Assembly: GCA_963665455.1 (NCBI GenBank)
Contig: OY762279.1
Span: 4,774,001 to 4,838,000 of the forward strand
DNA length: 64,000 bases
Direction: 5' to 3'
Source of the DNA: VXNE01 sp963665455
GTDB taxonomy: Bacteria > Pseudomonadota > Gammaproteobacteria > Pseudomonadales > Azotimanducaceae
Numbering within the stretch: position 1 is the stretch's first letter; every line of letters starts with the position of its first letter. Position numbers and translations under genes: made by a program. This document shows, one piece after another, positions 24,612 through 32,238 of this stretch. The notes beneath the pieces are model-generated. The model was not told the DNA's origin. It saw nothing but the letters and a program-made list of their open reading frames with translations, and searched no databases.

Positions 24612-25234
24612 CCCGGCCGGCCACCGTTGCCCGGCTCGGCGTGGTCTTCTTCCGACAGCAGGATCTCCTCCTGCGCGCGTTCCGCCGCGTCCTTGATCGT
24701 GGGCACCGCGACGGGCGGCAGATGCGGCACCGCCACGAGCCGCAGATAGCCGCCGAACTGGAGGGCCAGCCGCAGCAGGAGCACCGATAGCGCCACGGGC
24801 ACGACCACCTTGGCTGGCCAGGTGACCAGCTCGATGTCGATGGTGCTGTCGCCGAACTCGAACGCCCGCTCGAAGTGGCGCCACGAGTACGGGATGAGGA
24901 CGGCGACGATGAACGCGGCGAGCCCGGTCGCGAGCGCCTCCACCAGCCACTTCACCCGGCCGGCCAGCTTCCCGACCAGCATCTCCATGCGCACGTGGCC
25001 GCCGACCCGCTGCACGAACGCGATCGACAGCACGCCGAAGCCGACCATCGACACCTCGACGATATCGATGTAGCCGAAGATGGGGGCGTTGAAGACCGTG
25101 CGCATGACGATCTGCACGACGCCGAGGAGCATCAGGGCGAAGACGAGCACGCCCGCGCACAGGTTGAGGCCGTTCTCGAGACGCCCGAGCAGGCGGTCGC
25201 CGCCGTCGAGCAGGCGCCCGAACGCGTCGGTCAT
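24608..25234 (-). CDS. dctQ: TRAP transporter small permease DctQ
   Basis: This 208-residue protein has four hydrophobic helices, as expected of DctQ: L-C-A-G-V-L-V-F-A-L-M-L-L-G-V, then V-E-V-S-M-V-G-F-G-V-L-S-I-A-F-V, and two more before a hydrophilic tail of about 35 residues. R-V-G-G-H-V-R-M-E follows helix 2, the usual Gly-His loop. Start at 25234 is the ATG of MTDAFGRLLDGG; an in-frame GTG at 25459 would add 75 residues of pure repeat (K-K-E-P-S-A-G-E-R-E-G units) and is rejected. A tandem repeat array sits immediately upstream, so the mRNA between dctP and dctQ is unusually structured. Confidence 0.9.
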   Translation of the reverse strand: MTDAFGRLLDGGDRLLGRLENGLNLCAGVLVFALMLLGVVQIVMRTVFNAPIFGYIDIVEVSMVGFGVLSIAFVQRVGGHVRMEMLVGKLAGRVKWLVEALATGLAAFIVAVLIPYSWRHFERAFEFGDSTIDIELVTWPAKVVVPVALSVLLLRLALQFGGYLRLVAVPHLPPVAVPTIKDAAERAQEEILLSEEDHAEPGNGGRPG

Positions 25235-25235
25235 G

Positions 25236-25520
25236 GGCTCTTTCTTGCGAGGGGCAAGCCCCTCGCGCTCCCCGGCTGAGGGCTCTTTCTTGCGAGGGGC
25301 AGGCCCCTCGCGCTCCCCGGCTGAAGGCTCTTTCTTGCGAGGGGCAGGCCCCTCGCGCTCCCCGGCTGAAGGCTCTTTCTTGCGAGGGGCAAGCCCATCC
25401 CAATCCTCCACACGGGAGTTTTCGCGCAGCGGAAACTCCAATGCGACCGAAGGTCGCACGCGCTCCCCGGCTGAGGGCTCTTTCTGGCGAGGGGCAGGCC
25501 CCTCGCGCTCCCCGGCTGAG
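25236..25520. repeat. 45-bp tandem repeat array with internal palindromes
   Basis: Units begin at 25236, 25281, 25326, 25371 and 25476. Each starts ggctctttcttgcgagggg and contains GCGAGGGGC-AG-GCCCCTCGC, a nine-bp stem with almost no loop (the first unit has AA in place of AG). Unit four is interrupted at about 25396 by roughly 63 bases carrying two further hairpins (GGAGTTT/AAACTCC and TGCGACC-GAA-GGTCGCA). The array fills the gap between dctP and dctQ and ends inside the dctP stop region. Because 45 is divisible by three and no unit has a stop, it appears open in more than one frame. It resembles REP/BIME-type extragenic repeats. Confidence 0.85.
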
Positions 25521-25523
25521 GGC

Positions 25524-26573
25524 TCACTCGTAAGACTGCCCGACCGCCGCGAACAGCGCCCGTACGAGGCCCCGAGCGTCGAAGCGGCCGGCGTTGTCGG
25601 CGATCCACGTTTCGATGACCGGCCGGCCCGCCCGCGCCCGGAACTCCGCCAACTGAGCGTCGGAGTAGCGGATTTCCTCGAGCCGCCCGCGCAGCATCGG
25701 CAGGTTCTCGGCGTCGACGTCGCGGTAGGCCTGGAACTGGGCGGCGATGACCTCCTCCCTGAGCTCGTCGAGCAAGGCGCGGTACTGCGGCGGCAGGGCG
25801 CGGTAGGCGGTGATGGAGAACGCCAGCGGGCAGTCCGAGGTGCCGGGCGCCAGGTTGCCCGTGAACCAATCGGCCACCTCGTGGATGCGGTACGACACGT
25901 GCCCGTACGTGAACGGGAACGAGGCGGCGTCCATGGTGCCCTGCTGCACCCCGGTGTAGACCTCCGTCGCCGTGGAGCTCGCCGGCGTCGCGCCCAAGAG
26001 CTTCATCGCCTGCCCCAGTCCGCCTCCCGCACGCACCGTCAGGCCCTCCCAGCCGGACAGCTCGCGCGGCGGGGCGCCCCGGCCCAGGAGTTCGTACTGC
26101 GGCAGGAACGAGGACGTGTAGACCATGGCGTTCCAGCGCGCGAGTTCCTTCTCGACCGCCGGGTGCGCGTAGACGGCCTCGCGCACGCGCCGGTCCTGCT
26201 CCGCGTCGTTCATGGGCAGGAACGGCATGGTGAGCACCATCAGCGCCGGGTTCTTCCGCGGATGGTAGAAGTTGCAGAACATGGCCGCCTGGAAGGCGTC
26301 GATCGCGAGGCCGTCGAGGTTCTCGCGCGCCTTGGAGAGGGCTTCGCCATACGCGAGCGACATCCGCCAGCGCCCGCCGGTGCGGGCCTCGACCCGGGCG
26401 GCGAGTTCATCGGCCACCGCGGTGCCGGCGCGTTGCTTGCCCCAGAGCGAAACATCCCACTCCAGTTCGGGGCCTTCGACCAGAGCGTCGGCGACGGCGG
26501 GCATGCCCATCGCGACGCCGGCCAGCAGCCCGAGCACGGCACCCCGGACCGTCTTGTACGTCATGGCATTCAT
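25524..26573 (-). CDS. dctP: TRAP transporter solute-binding protein DctP
   Basis: This 349-residue periplasmic protein has a signal peptide (TYKTVRGAVLGLLAGVAMGM, cut after A-V-A-D-A). Conserved DctP features are L-E-W-D-V-S-L-W-G then R-V-E-A-R-T-G-G-R-W-R-M, W-E-G-L-T-V-R-A-G-G near residue 180, and the T-E-V-Y-T-G-V-Q-Q-G-T-M-D-A segment near 210, where the substrate-binding Arg (V-R-A) sits. It captures an organic acid and delivers it to DctQM. Two closely spaced ATGs (26573 and 26564) could serve as start. The stop lies at the edge of the 45-bp repeat array. Confidence 0.88.
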   Translation of the reverse strand: MNAMTYKTVRGAVLGLLAGVAMGMPAVADALVEGPELEWDVSLWGKQRAGTAVADELAARVEARTGGRWRMSLAYGEALSKARENLDGLAIDAFQAAMFCNFYHPRKNPALMVLTMPFLPMNDAEQDRRVREAVYAHPAVEKELARWNAMVYTSSFLPQYELLGRGAPPRELSGWEGLTVRAGGGLGQAMKLLGATPASSTATEVYTGVQQGTMDAASFPFTYGHVSYRIHEVADWFTGNLAPGTSDCPLAFSITAYRALPPQYRALLDELREEVIAAQFQAYRDVDAENLPMLRGRLEEIRYSDAQLAEFRARAGRPVIETWIADNAGRFDARGLVRALFAAVGQSYE

Positions 26574-26635
26574 GCGTCGAAGGCTATCAGGCGGGCAACA
26601 CCCCGGCCATACAAGCGCCGACCGCCGCTCGCGGG

Positions 26636-27397
26636 TCAACCTCCCACCGCCCGAATGGCGTCCTCCCCGCGCACGCCGTCGACCTCGGGTTCCATCCCCA
26701 AATGATGCCGCACCAGGAAGTCGAACACGCGGTCCGCCTGGGCGTCGGTCGCCAGGTCGGACTTCGCGTAGCGCGCCGCGGCGGCGGAGATGGGCCGGGG
26801 CGAGCGCGCCTTCACGTGGGCCTCCGCGACCCGCTCCATCATCACGAACCACGCCACGGCCTCGCGCACGGAGGCGCCGACCGTCAAGAGCCCGTGGTTG
26901 CGCAGCACCGCGGCCCGGTTCGCGCCAAGCGCCGCCGCGATGCGCGCCCCACAGTCGAGGCCCTGCACCTGGACCTCCTCGTCGTCGAAGAGCACATGGT
27001 CCTCGAAGAAGACGCATGCCTCCTGGGTGATGGGCTCAAGCATCCTCGCCTGCGCCGAGAACGGCGTGCCGAACTGGGTGTGGGTGTGGGCGACGCTCAC
27101 GAGTTCCGACCGCGCCGCCAAGACCGGCCAGTGGATGAAGAACGCCGGCCGGTTCGTGCCGGCGCCACCCTCCACCACGGTGCCGTCCGGCCCGACGAGG
27201 ACGAGGTCCGCCACGCGCGCGTCCTTGAACCCGACATCGCCCCGCAGCAACCAAAAGCAGTCCGTCCGTTCGGGGTCCCGGGCGCTGATGTGGCCATCGC
27301 CGAGGTCACCCCAGCCGAGGGCGCCGAAGATGCGATAGCCGAGCGCCACCTCGCGCTTGCGGGCGTCGCGCAGTTCGTTCGCCGTCATCGTGGTCAT
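26636..27397 (-). CDS. Class II aldolase/adducin family protein
   Basis: This 253-residue cytoplasmic protein has G-D-G-H-I-S-A-R near residue 35, H-T-H-T-Q-F-G near 105 (two zinc ligands) and L-R-N-H-G-L-L-T-V-G near 160 (third His). The family holds L-fuculose-phosphate aldolase, 3-oxo-4-phosphonobutanoate decarboxylases and other aldolase or decarboxylase enzymes acting on small hydroxy acids or sugar phosphates. It lies upstream of dctP on the same strand (gap 62 bases), so it may process the imported acid. Start 27397 has GGGGAGG four bases before the ATG; an in-frame start at 27433 is less likely. Confidence 0.85.
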   Translation of the reverse strand: MTTMTANELRDARKREVALGYRIFGALGWGDLGDGHISARDPERTDCFWLLRGDVGFKDARVADLVLVGPDGTVVEGGAGTNRPAFFIHWPVLAARSELVSVAHTHTQFGTPFSAQARMLEPITQEACVFFEDHVLFDDEEVQVQGLDCGARIAAALGANRAAVLRNHGLLTVGASVREAVAWFVMMERVAEAHVKARSPRPISAAAARYAKSDLATDAQADRVFDFLVRHHLGMEPEVDGVRGEDAIRAVGG

Positions 27398-27489
27398 GCT
27401 GCCTCCCCGCCGCCATGTGTTCGCGGTCAGCATAGTGGGGAACGGCGACCGCCACCACCGGCGAGCGGGGGAACGGCGCGTTGCGGCGC

Positions 27490-28281
27490 CTACGCGGCCC
27501 GATCGCCGTCCCGCAGAAACGCCTTGATCGCCTCCCAGATCGGGGGCGCGGTCATCGGGGTGTTGTGGGCGCCGGCGAACTCCACGACTTGCGGCCGGGA
27601 GGAGAGCAGGCCCACGAAGGCGCGTGATTCGGCGGTCGGGACGATGTTGTCGTGGCGCGCGTACAGCACGAGGAGCCGGTCCGGCAACGCCCCCGCCACC
27701 GCCGAGGCGTCGATGTCATGTTGCAGCAGCCAGCGCACCGGGAACACGGGAAAGCGTTGCTGGGCGATGCGCCCAAGGCTTACGTAGGGGCTCAGGAGGA
27801 TCAGCCCGTCCACGGACACCGCGCCGGCCGCCACCGACGCGACGCCCGCGCCCAAGCTGCGCCCAAAGAGGATGACCTCCCGGCCTTCCCCGAAGCGTTG
27901 CCGCATCGTCTCCACGACCACGCCGGCGTCCTCGACCAAGGCAGTCGCCGTCGGCCTGCCCTCGCTCTCGCCATAACCGCGGTAGCTGATCAGCGCCGTA
28001 GTGGCGTCGAGCGCCCCGAAGTCCACGATCCGCCCGGAAACGTCCTCCGCATTGCCGCCGAAATACACGAGCAACGGGCCCGCCGCCTCCGGGTTGACGA
28101 CCCAGCCCCGGAGCGCGGCGTCCATGGTCGGCACGGTCACCGGGACGACATTCGGCCCCATGGGCGGATGGCCCACCGAACGCGGGTGGAAGATGAGCCG
28201 ATGCTGCATCAGAAATAGCACGGCGCACAGTCCGACGTAGATGGCGAGCCCGAGTAGGGCCGCCTGCATCAATCCCCGCAT
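27490..28281 (-). CDS. Membrane-anchored alpha/beta hydrolase (BEM46/ABHD13-like)
   Basis: This 263-residue protein has one N-terminal membrane helix (MQAALLGLAIYVGLCAVLFL), then H-R-L-I-F-H-P and a lipase-like core. The nucleophile elbow is G-R-S-L-G-A (about residue 135), Asp lies in Y-A-R-H-D-N-I-V-P (about 200) and the terminal His in F-A-G-A-H-N (about 233). S-Y-R-G-Y-G-E-S-E-G before the elbow is typical of the BEM46/ABHD13 group. It is probably an esterase or thioesterase held on the inner membrane, substrate unknown. The start ATG at 28281 lies 95 bases from the divergent bioB start. Confidence 0.82.
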   Translation of the reverse strand: MRGLMQAALLGLAIYVGLCAVLFLMQHRLIFHPRSVGHPPMGPNVVPVTVPTMDAALRGWVVNPEAAGPLLVYFGGNAEDVSGRIVDFGALDATTALISYRGYGESEGRPTATALVEDAGVVVETMRQRFGEGREVILFGRSLGAGVASVAAGAVSVDGLILLSPYVSLGRIAQQRFPVFPVRWLLQHDIDASAVAGALPDRLLVLYARHDNIVPTAESRAFVGLLSSRPQVVEFAGAHNTPMTAPPIWEAIKAFLRDGDRAA

Positions 28282-28375
28282 GGAAAGCCGTCCCTCGTCC
28301 GCCGGCGATGGCCCTGATTGGCGCTGCCCACCCGCTTTCCGATAGGCTCCGCCTTCCACTTCGGGGGACTATAGC

Positions 28376-29332
28376 TTGTCCACGCAGGAAATCCGCCACG
28401 ACTGGACCGTGCAAGAGGTGCTTGCCCTATTCGACCGGCCCCTCAACGACCTCCTGTTCGAGGCCCAGGACGTGCATCGCCGGCACCACCCGGCGAACGA
28501 GGTGCAGATCAGCACCTTGCTCAGCATCAAGACCGGCGGCTGCCCGGAGGACTGCAAGTACTGCCCCCAGAGCGTGCACTACGACACCGGCGTGGACACG
28601 CACAACGTGCTGCCCGTCGAGGACGTGGTGGCCGCCGCCGGCAAGGCGCGGGCCGCCGGCGCCACGCGCTTCTGCATGGGTGCCGCGTGGCGCGCCCCGA
28701 CGAACGCGCAGACGCGCAAGGTGGCGGAACTCGTGCGCGCCGTGCGGGCGACGGGGATGGAGACGTGCGTGACCCTCGGCATGCTCACGGCCGAACAAGC
28801 CGGGGAACTCGCCGACGCCGGCCTCGACTACTACAACCACAACCTCGATACCTCGCCCGAGTACTACGGCGAGATCATCACCACGCGCAGCTACCAGGAT
28901 CGCCTGGACACCCTCGCCCACGTGCGCGACGCCGGGATGAAGGTGTGCTGCGGCGGGATCGTCGGCATGGGCGAGACCCGCGCCGACCGCGCCGGGCTAT
29001 TGGCGCAGCTCGCGAACCTGCCGGAGCATCCCGAGTCCGTGCCGATCAACAACCTCGTGCAGGTGGAGGGGACGCCGCTCTACGGGACGGACATCCTCTC
29101 GCCGCTGGAACTGGTCCGCTGCGTCGCGGTCGCCCGCATCCTCATGCCGGGCTCCGTGGTGCGTCTCTCCGCAGGACGCACGGACCTGAGCGAGGAGGCC
29201 CAGGCGCTCTGTTTCCTGGCCGGCGCCGGATCCATCTTCTGCGGAGACCGGCTGCTCACGACGCCGAATCCCGAGTTCAACGACGACATGGAGATGTTCG
29301 AGGACCTCGGGCTCGCCGCCCAGCCGCTCTAG
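28376..29332 (+). CDS. bioB: Biotin synthase BioB
   Basis: This 318-residue radical-SAM enzyme converts dethiobiotin to biotin by inserting sulfur. The [4Fe-4S] motif C-x3-C-x2-C is C56-P-E-D-C60-K-Y-C63. Y-Y-N-H-N-L-D-T-S near residue 150, C-C-G-G-I-V-G-M-G-E near 186 and R-L-S-A-G-R near 258 supply the [2Fe-2S] Cys and Arg ligands. Length matches the family. The start is TTG at 28376; no ATG fits the N-terminus. The other bio genes are not in the window, so it stands apart from a bioBFHCD operon. A MaoC-like gene follows after 17 bases. Confidence 0.95.
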   Translation: MSTQEIRHDWTVQEVLALFDRPLNDLLFEAQDVHRRHHPANEVQISTLLSIKTGGCPEDCKYCPQSVHYDTGVDTHNVLPVEDVVAAAGKARAAGATRFCMGAAWRAPTNAQTRKVAELVRAVRATGMETCVTLGMLTAEQAGELADAGLDYYNHNLDTSPEYYGEIITTRSYQDRLDTLAHVRDAGMKVCCGGIVGMGETRADRAGLLAQLANLPEHPESVPINNLVQVEGTPLYGTDILSPLELVRCVAVARILMPGSVVRLSAGRTDLSEEAQALCFLAGAGSIFCGDRLLTTPNPEFNDDMEMFEDLGLAAQPL

Positions 29333-29349
29333 CGCGCGGACCGCATGCC

Positions 29350-29784
29350 GTGCGCTTCTTCGACGACATTCCCGACGACTACCGCTCGGTCGTGGGCACT
29401 TGGCCGCTGACGGACGACAGCATCATCGACTTCGCCCAAGCGTGGGACCCGCAGCCCTTCCACACGGATCCGGCCCAGGCCGCAGAGTCCGTCTTCGGCG
29501 GGTTGGTGGCCTCCTCCGCCCACCTCTTCGCGATCTGCACCCGGCTCTTCTTCGACCACGAGGACCGGATCCAGGTGGTCGCCATGCTCGGCAAGGACAA
29601 GCTGCGCCTACCGAATCCCGCGCGCGCCGGGACCACCCTCACCTACGAGACGCGTTGCATCGGCAAGCGGCTGTCGAATAGCCGCCCCGACGCCGGTATC
29701 CTCACCCTCGCCGACACCGTGACCGACGACGGCGGCGCGGTGGTGCTGACCCAGGAAGTCACCCTGCTCGTCGCCCGCGCCTGA
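29350..29784 (+). CDS. MaoC-like (R)-hydratase / hotdog-fold dehydratase
   Basis: This 144-residue hotdog protein starts at GTG 29350 (V-R-F-F-D-D-I-P). The catalytic Asp/His pair typical of MaoC hydratases sits in A-Q-A-W-D-P-Q-P-F-H-T-D (about residue 32), followed by F-G-G-L-V-A-S-S-A-H. Such proteins hydrate enoyl-CoA thioesters. It begins 17 bases after bioB and ends 17 bases before trpG, so it is probably part of the same transcript although its chemistry is unrelated. Start choice rests on homology, since ATG codons here are in other frames. Confidence 0.8.
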   Translation: MRFFDDIPDDYRSVVGTWPLTDDSIIDFAQAWDPQPFHTDPAQAAESVFGGLVASSAHLFAICTRLFFDHEDRIQVVAMLGKDKLRLPNPARAGTTLTYETRCIGKRLSNSRPDAGILTLADTVTDDGGAVVLTQEVTLLVARA

Positions 29785-29801
29785 AAGCCAAGGTTGCATC
29801 C

Positions 29802-30401
29802 ATGCTGTTGATGATCGACAACTACGACTCCTTCACCTACAACGTCGTGCAGTATCTCGGCGAACTCGGCGCCGACGTGACGGTGCATCGCAACGACGAG
29901 ATTGGCGTCGCCGACATCGAGCGCCTCGCCCCCGAGCAGATCGTCATCTCGCCGGGCCCGTGCACGCCGAACGAGGCGGGCGTCTCCCTCAACGTGGTGC
30001 GTCGCTTTGGAGGCGAGATCCCCATCCTTGGCATCTGTCTCGGCCACCAGAGCATCGGCCAAGCCTACGGCGGCGACGTGGTCCGGGCGCGCGAGGTGAT
30101 GCACGGCAAGCTCTCCACCATCTCCCACGACGGCCAGGGCGTCTTCCGGGGGCTGCCGGAACGCTTCGAGGCCACGCGCTACCACTCCCTCGTGGTCGCG
30201 CGGGACACCCTGCCCGACTGCCTTGAGGTCACCGCCTGGACGACGCGCGAAGACGGGACGCCGGAAGAGATCATGGGGGTGCGCCACCGCGAGCACGCCG
30301 TCGAAGGCGTCCAGTTCCACCCGGAGTCCATCATGACCCCCGTCGGCCACGACGTGCTGCGCAACTTCCTCGCCCGGGGGGCGGCCCCGGGCGATAATTG
30401 A
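29802..30401 (+). CDS. trpG: Anthranilate/aminodeoxychorismate synthase glutaminase component TrpG
   Basis: This 199-residue class I glutamine amidotransferase has nucleophile Cys79 in G-I-C-L-G-H-Q, the His-Glu pair in Q-F-H-P-E-S near residue 172, and the L-L-M-I-D-N-Y-D-S-F-T-Y start. It supplies ammonia to TrpE for anthranilate, and often to PabB for folate. It heads trpG-trpD-trpC; trpE is not in the window, the arrangement seen in many pseudomonads. The stop overlaps a possible TTG start of trpD. There is no leader peptide or attenuator, because only 17 bases separate it from the preceding gene. Confidence 0.95.
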   Translation: MLLMIDNYDSFTYNVVQYLGELGADVTVHRNDEIGVADIERLAPEQIVISPGPCTPNEAGVSLNVVRRFGGEIPILGICLGHQSIGQAYGGDVVRAREVMHGKLSTISHDGQGVFRGLPERFEATRYHSLVVARDTLPDCLEVTAWTTREDGTPEEIMGVRHREHAVEGVQFHPESIMTPVGHDVLRNFLARGAAPGDN

Positions 30402-30427
30402 CGGCCCACGACGTCGGGGCGGACATC

Positions 30428-31453
30428 ATGAACATGCAGGACGCGCTTGAGCGGGTGACCGCCGGCGAACGCCTCACCCGGGAGGAAGCGCGGGACGTGT
30501 TCGGCATCGTCATGGACGGCGCGGCGACGCCGGCCCAGATCGCCGGACTTTTGGTGGCGTTGCGCATGCGCGGCGAATCCACCGAGGAGATCGCCGGGGC
30601 CGCAGAGGCGATGCGGGCCGTGTCGACGAAGGTCGAAGTGGACGTGCCCCATCTCGTGGACACCTGCGGCACGGGCGGCAGCGGCGCGGCTAAGCGCTTC
30701 AACATCTCGACGGCGGCGGCGTTCGTGGCGGCGGCGGCCGGGGCCCACGTCGCCAAGCACGGCAACCGCGGCATGACGAGCAAGAGCGGCAGCGCCGACG
30801 TGCTCGAGGCCGCGGGCGTCTCCCTCGACCTCAAGCCCGAAGAGATCGCCCGCTGCATCACCGAGGTCGGCGTCGGCTTCCTGTTCGCGCAGGTGCACCA
30901 CGGCGCGATGCGGCACGCGGGTCCCGTGCGCCGGGAACTCGGCGTGCGCACCGTGTTCAACGTCCTCGGCCCGCTGACCAACCCGGCCAACGCGAAGCGC
31001 CAGGTCATCGGCGTGTTCTCCCCCGGCTGGCAACGGCCGCTCGCCAACGTCGCCGCCCTGCTCGGCGCGGAGCGCGTGCTGGTCGTGCACTCCGACGGCC
31101 TCGACGAACTGTCGGTCGCCGGCCCCTCGCGGGTGGTGGAGCTCGATGGCGGTAGCATCAACGAGTACGACATTTCCCCCGGCGACTTCGGCCTCGCGAC
31201 CCACGACATGGACGATCTGCGCGCCGACTCCGCGGCCGACAGCCTCGCGCTGATCGAGGCCGCCCTCGACTCCACGCACGAGGCGGCCACCGACGTCGTC
31301 GCGTTGAACGCCGGTGCCGCCATCTACGCCGCCGACGTGACGCTGAGCCTCTCCGACGGGGTGACGATGGCCCAGGACGTCATCGCCTCCGGGCAGGCCC
31401 GGGAACGGCTCAACGAACTCGTCAGGATGACCCGACTCATCACCGACGGATGA
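30428..31453 (+). CDS. trpD: Anthranilate phosphoribosyltransferase TrpD
   Basis: This 341-residue enzyme joins anthranilate to PRPP. Signature segments are D-T-C-G-T-G-G-S-G near residue 78 (PRPP loop), F-N-I-S-T-A-A-A-F, K-H-G-N-R-G-M-T-S-K-S-G-S-A-D near 105 and F-N-V-L-G-P-L-T-N-P near 175. The start is taken as ATG 30428 because homologues begin at the equivalent of M-N-M-Q-D-A-L; a TTG at 30398 overlapping the trpG stop would add ten residues. The stop overlaps the trpC start (ATGA), showing translational coupling. Confidence 0.93.
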   Translation: MNMQDALERVTAGERLTREEARDVFGIVMDGAATPAQIAGLLVALRMRGESTEEIAGAAEAMRAVSTKVEVDVPHLVDTCGTGGSGAAKRFNISTAAAFVAAAAGAHVAKHGNRGMTSKSGSADVLEAAGVSLDLKPEEIARCITEVGVGFLFAQVHHGAMRHAGPVRRELGVRTVFNVLGPLTNPANAKRQVIGVFSPGWQRPLANVAALLGAERVLVVHSDGLDELSVAGPSRVVELDGGSINEYDISPGDFGLATHDMDDLRADSAADSLALIEAALDSTHEAATDVVALNAGAAIYAADVTLSLSDGVTMAQDVIASGQARERLNELVRMTRLITDG

Positions 31454-32226
31454 CGATCCTCGACGAGATCCTGGCCCACAAGGCCGGGGAGGTGGCGGAG
31501 CGCTCCCGTACGCGTCCGCTGGCGGAAGTGCGGGCCGCCGCCGAGGCCGCGCCGGCGCCCCGCGGGTTTGCACGGGCACTCGCTCACCGCAAGCCGGGCG
31601 TTATCGCCGAGATCAAGAAGGCGTCCCCGAGCAAGGGCCTGATTCGGGAGGATTTCGAGCCGGCCGGGATCGCGCGGTCGTATGAAGCGGCCGGGGCGGC
31701 GTGCCTCTCCGTTCTGACCGACGAGAAGTACTTCCAAGGGCACGATAGCTACCTGACGGCCGCTCGGCACGCCACGTCGCTCCCCGCGCTGCGCAAGGAC
31801 TTCGTCGTCGACGCCTGGCAGGTCTTCGAATCGCGCGCGCTGGGGGCGGACTGCGTTCTGCTCATCGTGGCGGCGCTGGATGCGCGTCGGCTCGGGGACT
31901 ACAACGCCCTGGCGCGCGACCTCGGCATGGACGTGCTGATCGAGGTGCACGACGCGGCGGAAGTCGAAACCGCGCTATCGCTCGCGCCGACCCTCCTCGG
32001 CATCAACAACCGCGACCTGCGCACGTTCGAGACGACCCTGGAGACGACCCTCGGCTTGCTCCCCGCCATTCCGCGCGAAATCAAGGTGGTCACGGAAAGT
32101 GGCATCCATCACCCGGAGGACGTGGCGCGGATGCGCGATGCCGGGGTCGAGGCGTTTCTCGTAGGCGAGGCGTTCATGCGGGAGGAGCACCCCGGGGACG
32201 CGCTCGAGAGATTGTTCTTCCGCTAG
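31450..32226 (+). CDS. trpC: Indole-3-glycerol phosphate synthase TrpC
   Basis: This 258-residue TIM-barrel enzyme closes the indole ring in tryptophan synthesis. Family markers are V-I-A-E-I-K-K-A-S-P-S-K-G near residue 52 (catalytic Glu and Lys), L-T-D-E-K-Y-F-Q-G near 88, L-R-K-D-F near 115, G-I-N-N-R-D-L near 183 and V-T-E-S-G-I near 215. It is monofunctional, with no TrpF fusion. It is coupled to trpD by a four-base overlap and followed after 12 bases by a DadA-like gene with its own AGGAGG. Confidence 0.95.
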   Translation: MTILDEILAHKAGEVAERSRTRPLAEVRAAAEAAPAPRGFARALAHRKPGVIAEIKKASPSKGLIREDFEPAGIARSYEAAGAACLSVLTDEKYFQGHDSYLTAARHATSLPALRKDFVVDAWQVFESRALGADCVLLIVAALDARRLGDYNALARDLGMDVLIEVHDAAEVETALSLAPTLLGINNRDLRTFETTLETTLGLLPAIPREIKVVTESGIHHPEDVARMRDAGVEAFLVGEAFMREEHPGDALERLFFR

Positions 32227-32238
32227 GAGGGGGCCGTC

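Noticed and set aside
24608..25459. Longer DctQ starting at GTG 25459
   Set aside because: The extra 75 residues are only translated 45-bp repeats and homologues start at the ATG 25234.
25236..25520. CRISPR-like array
   Set aside because: The units are directly tandem with no unique spacers, and no cas genes are nearby.
29785..29801. trp attenuator before trpG
   Set aside because: Only 17 bases separate trpG from the preceding gene and there is no leader peptide or paired hairpins.
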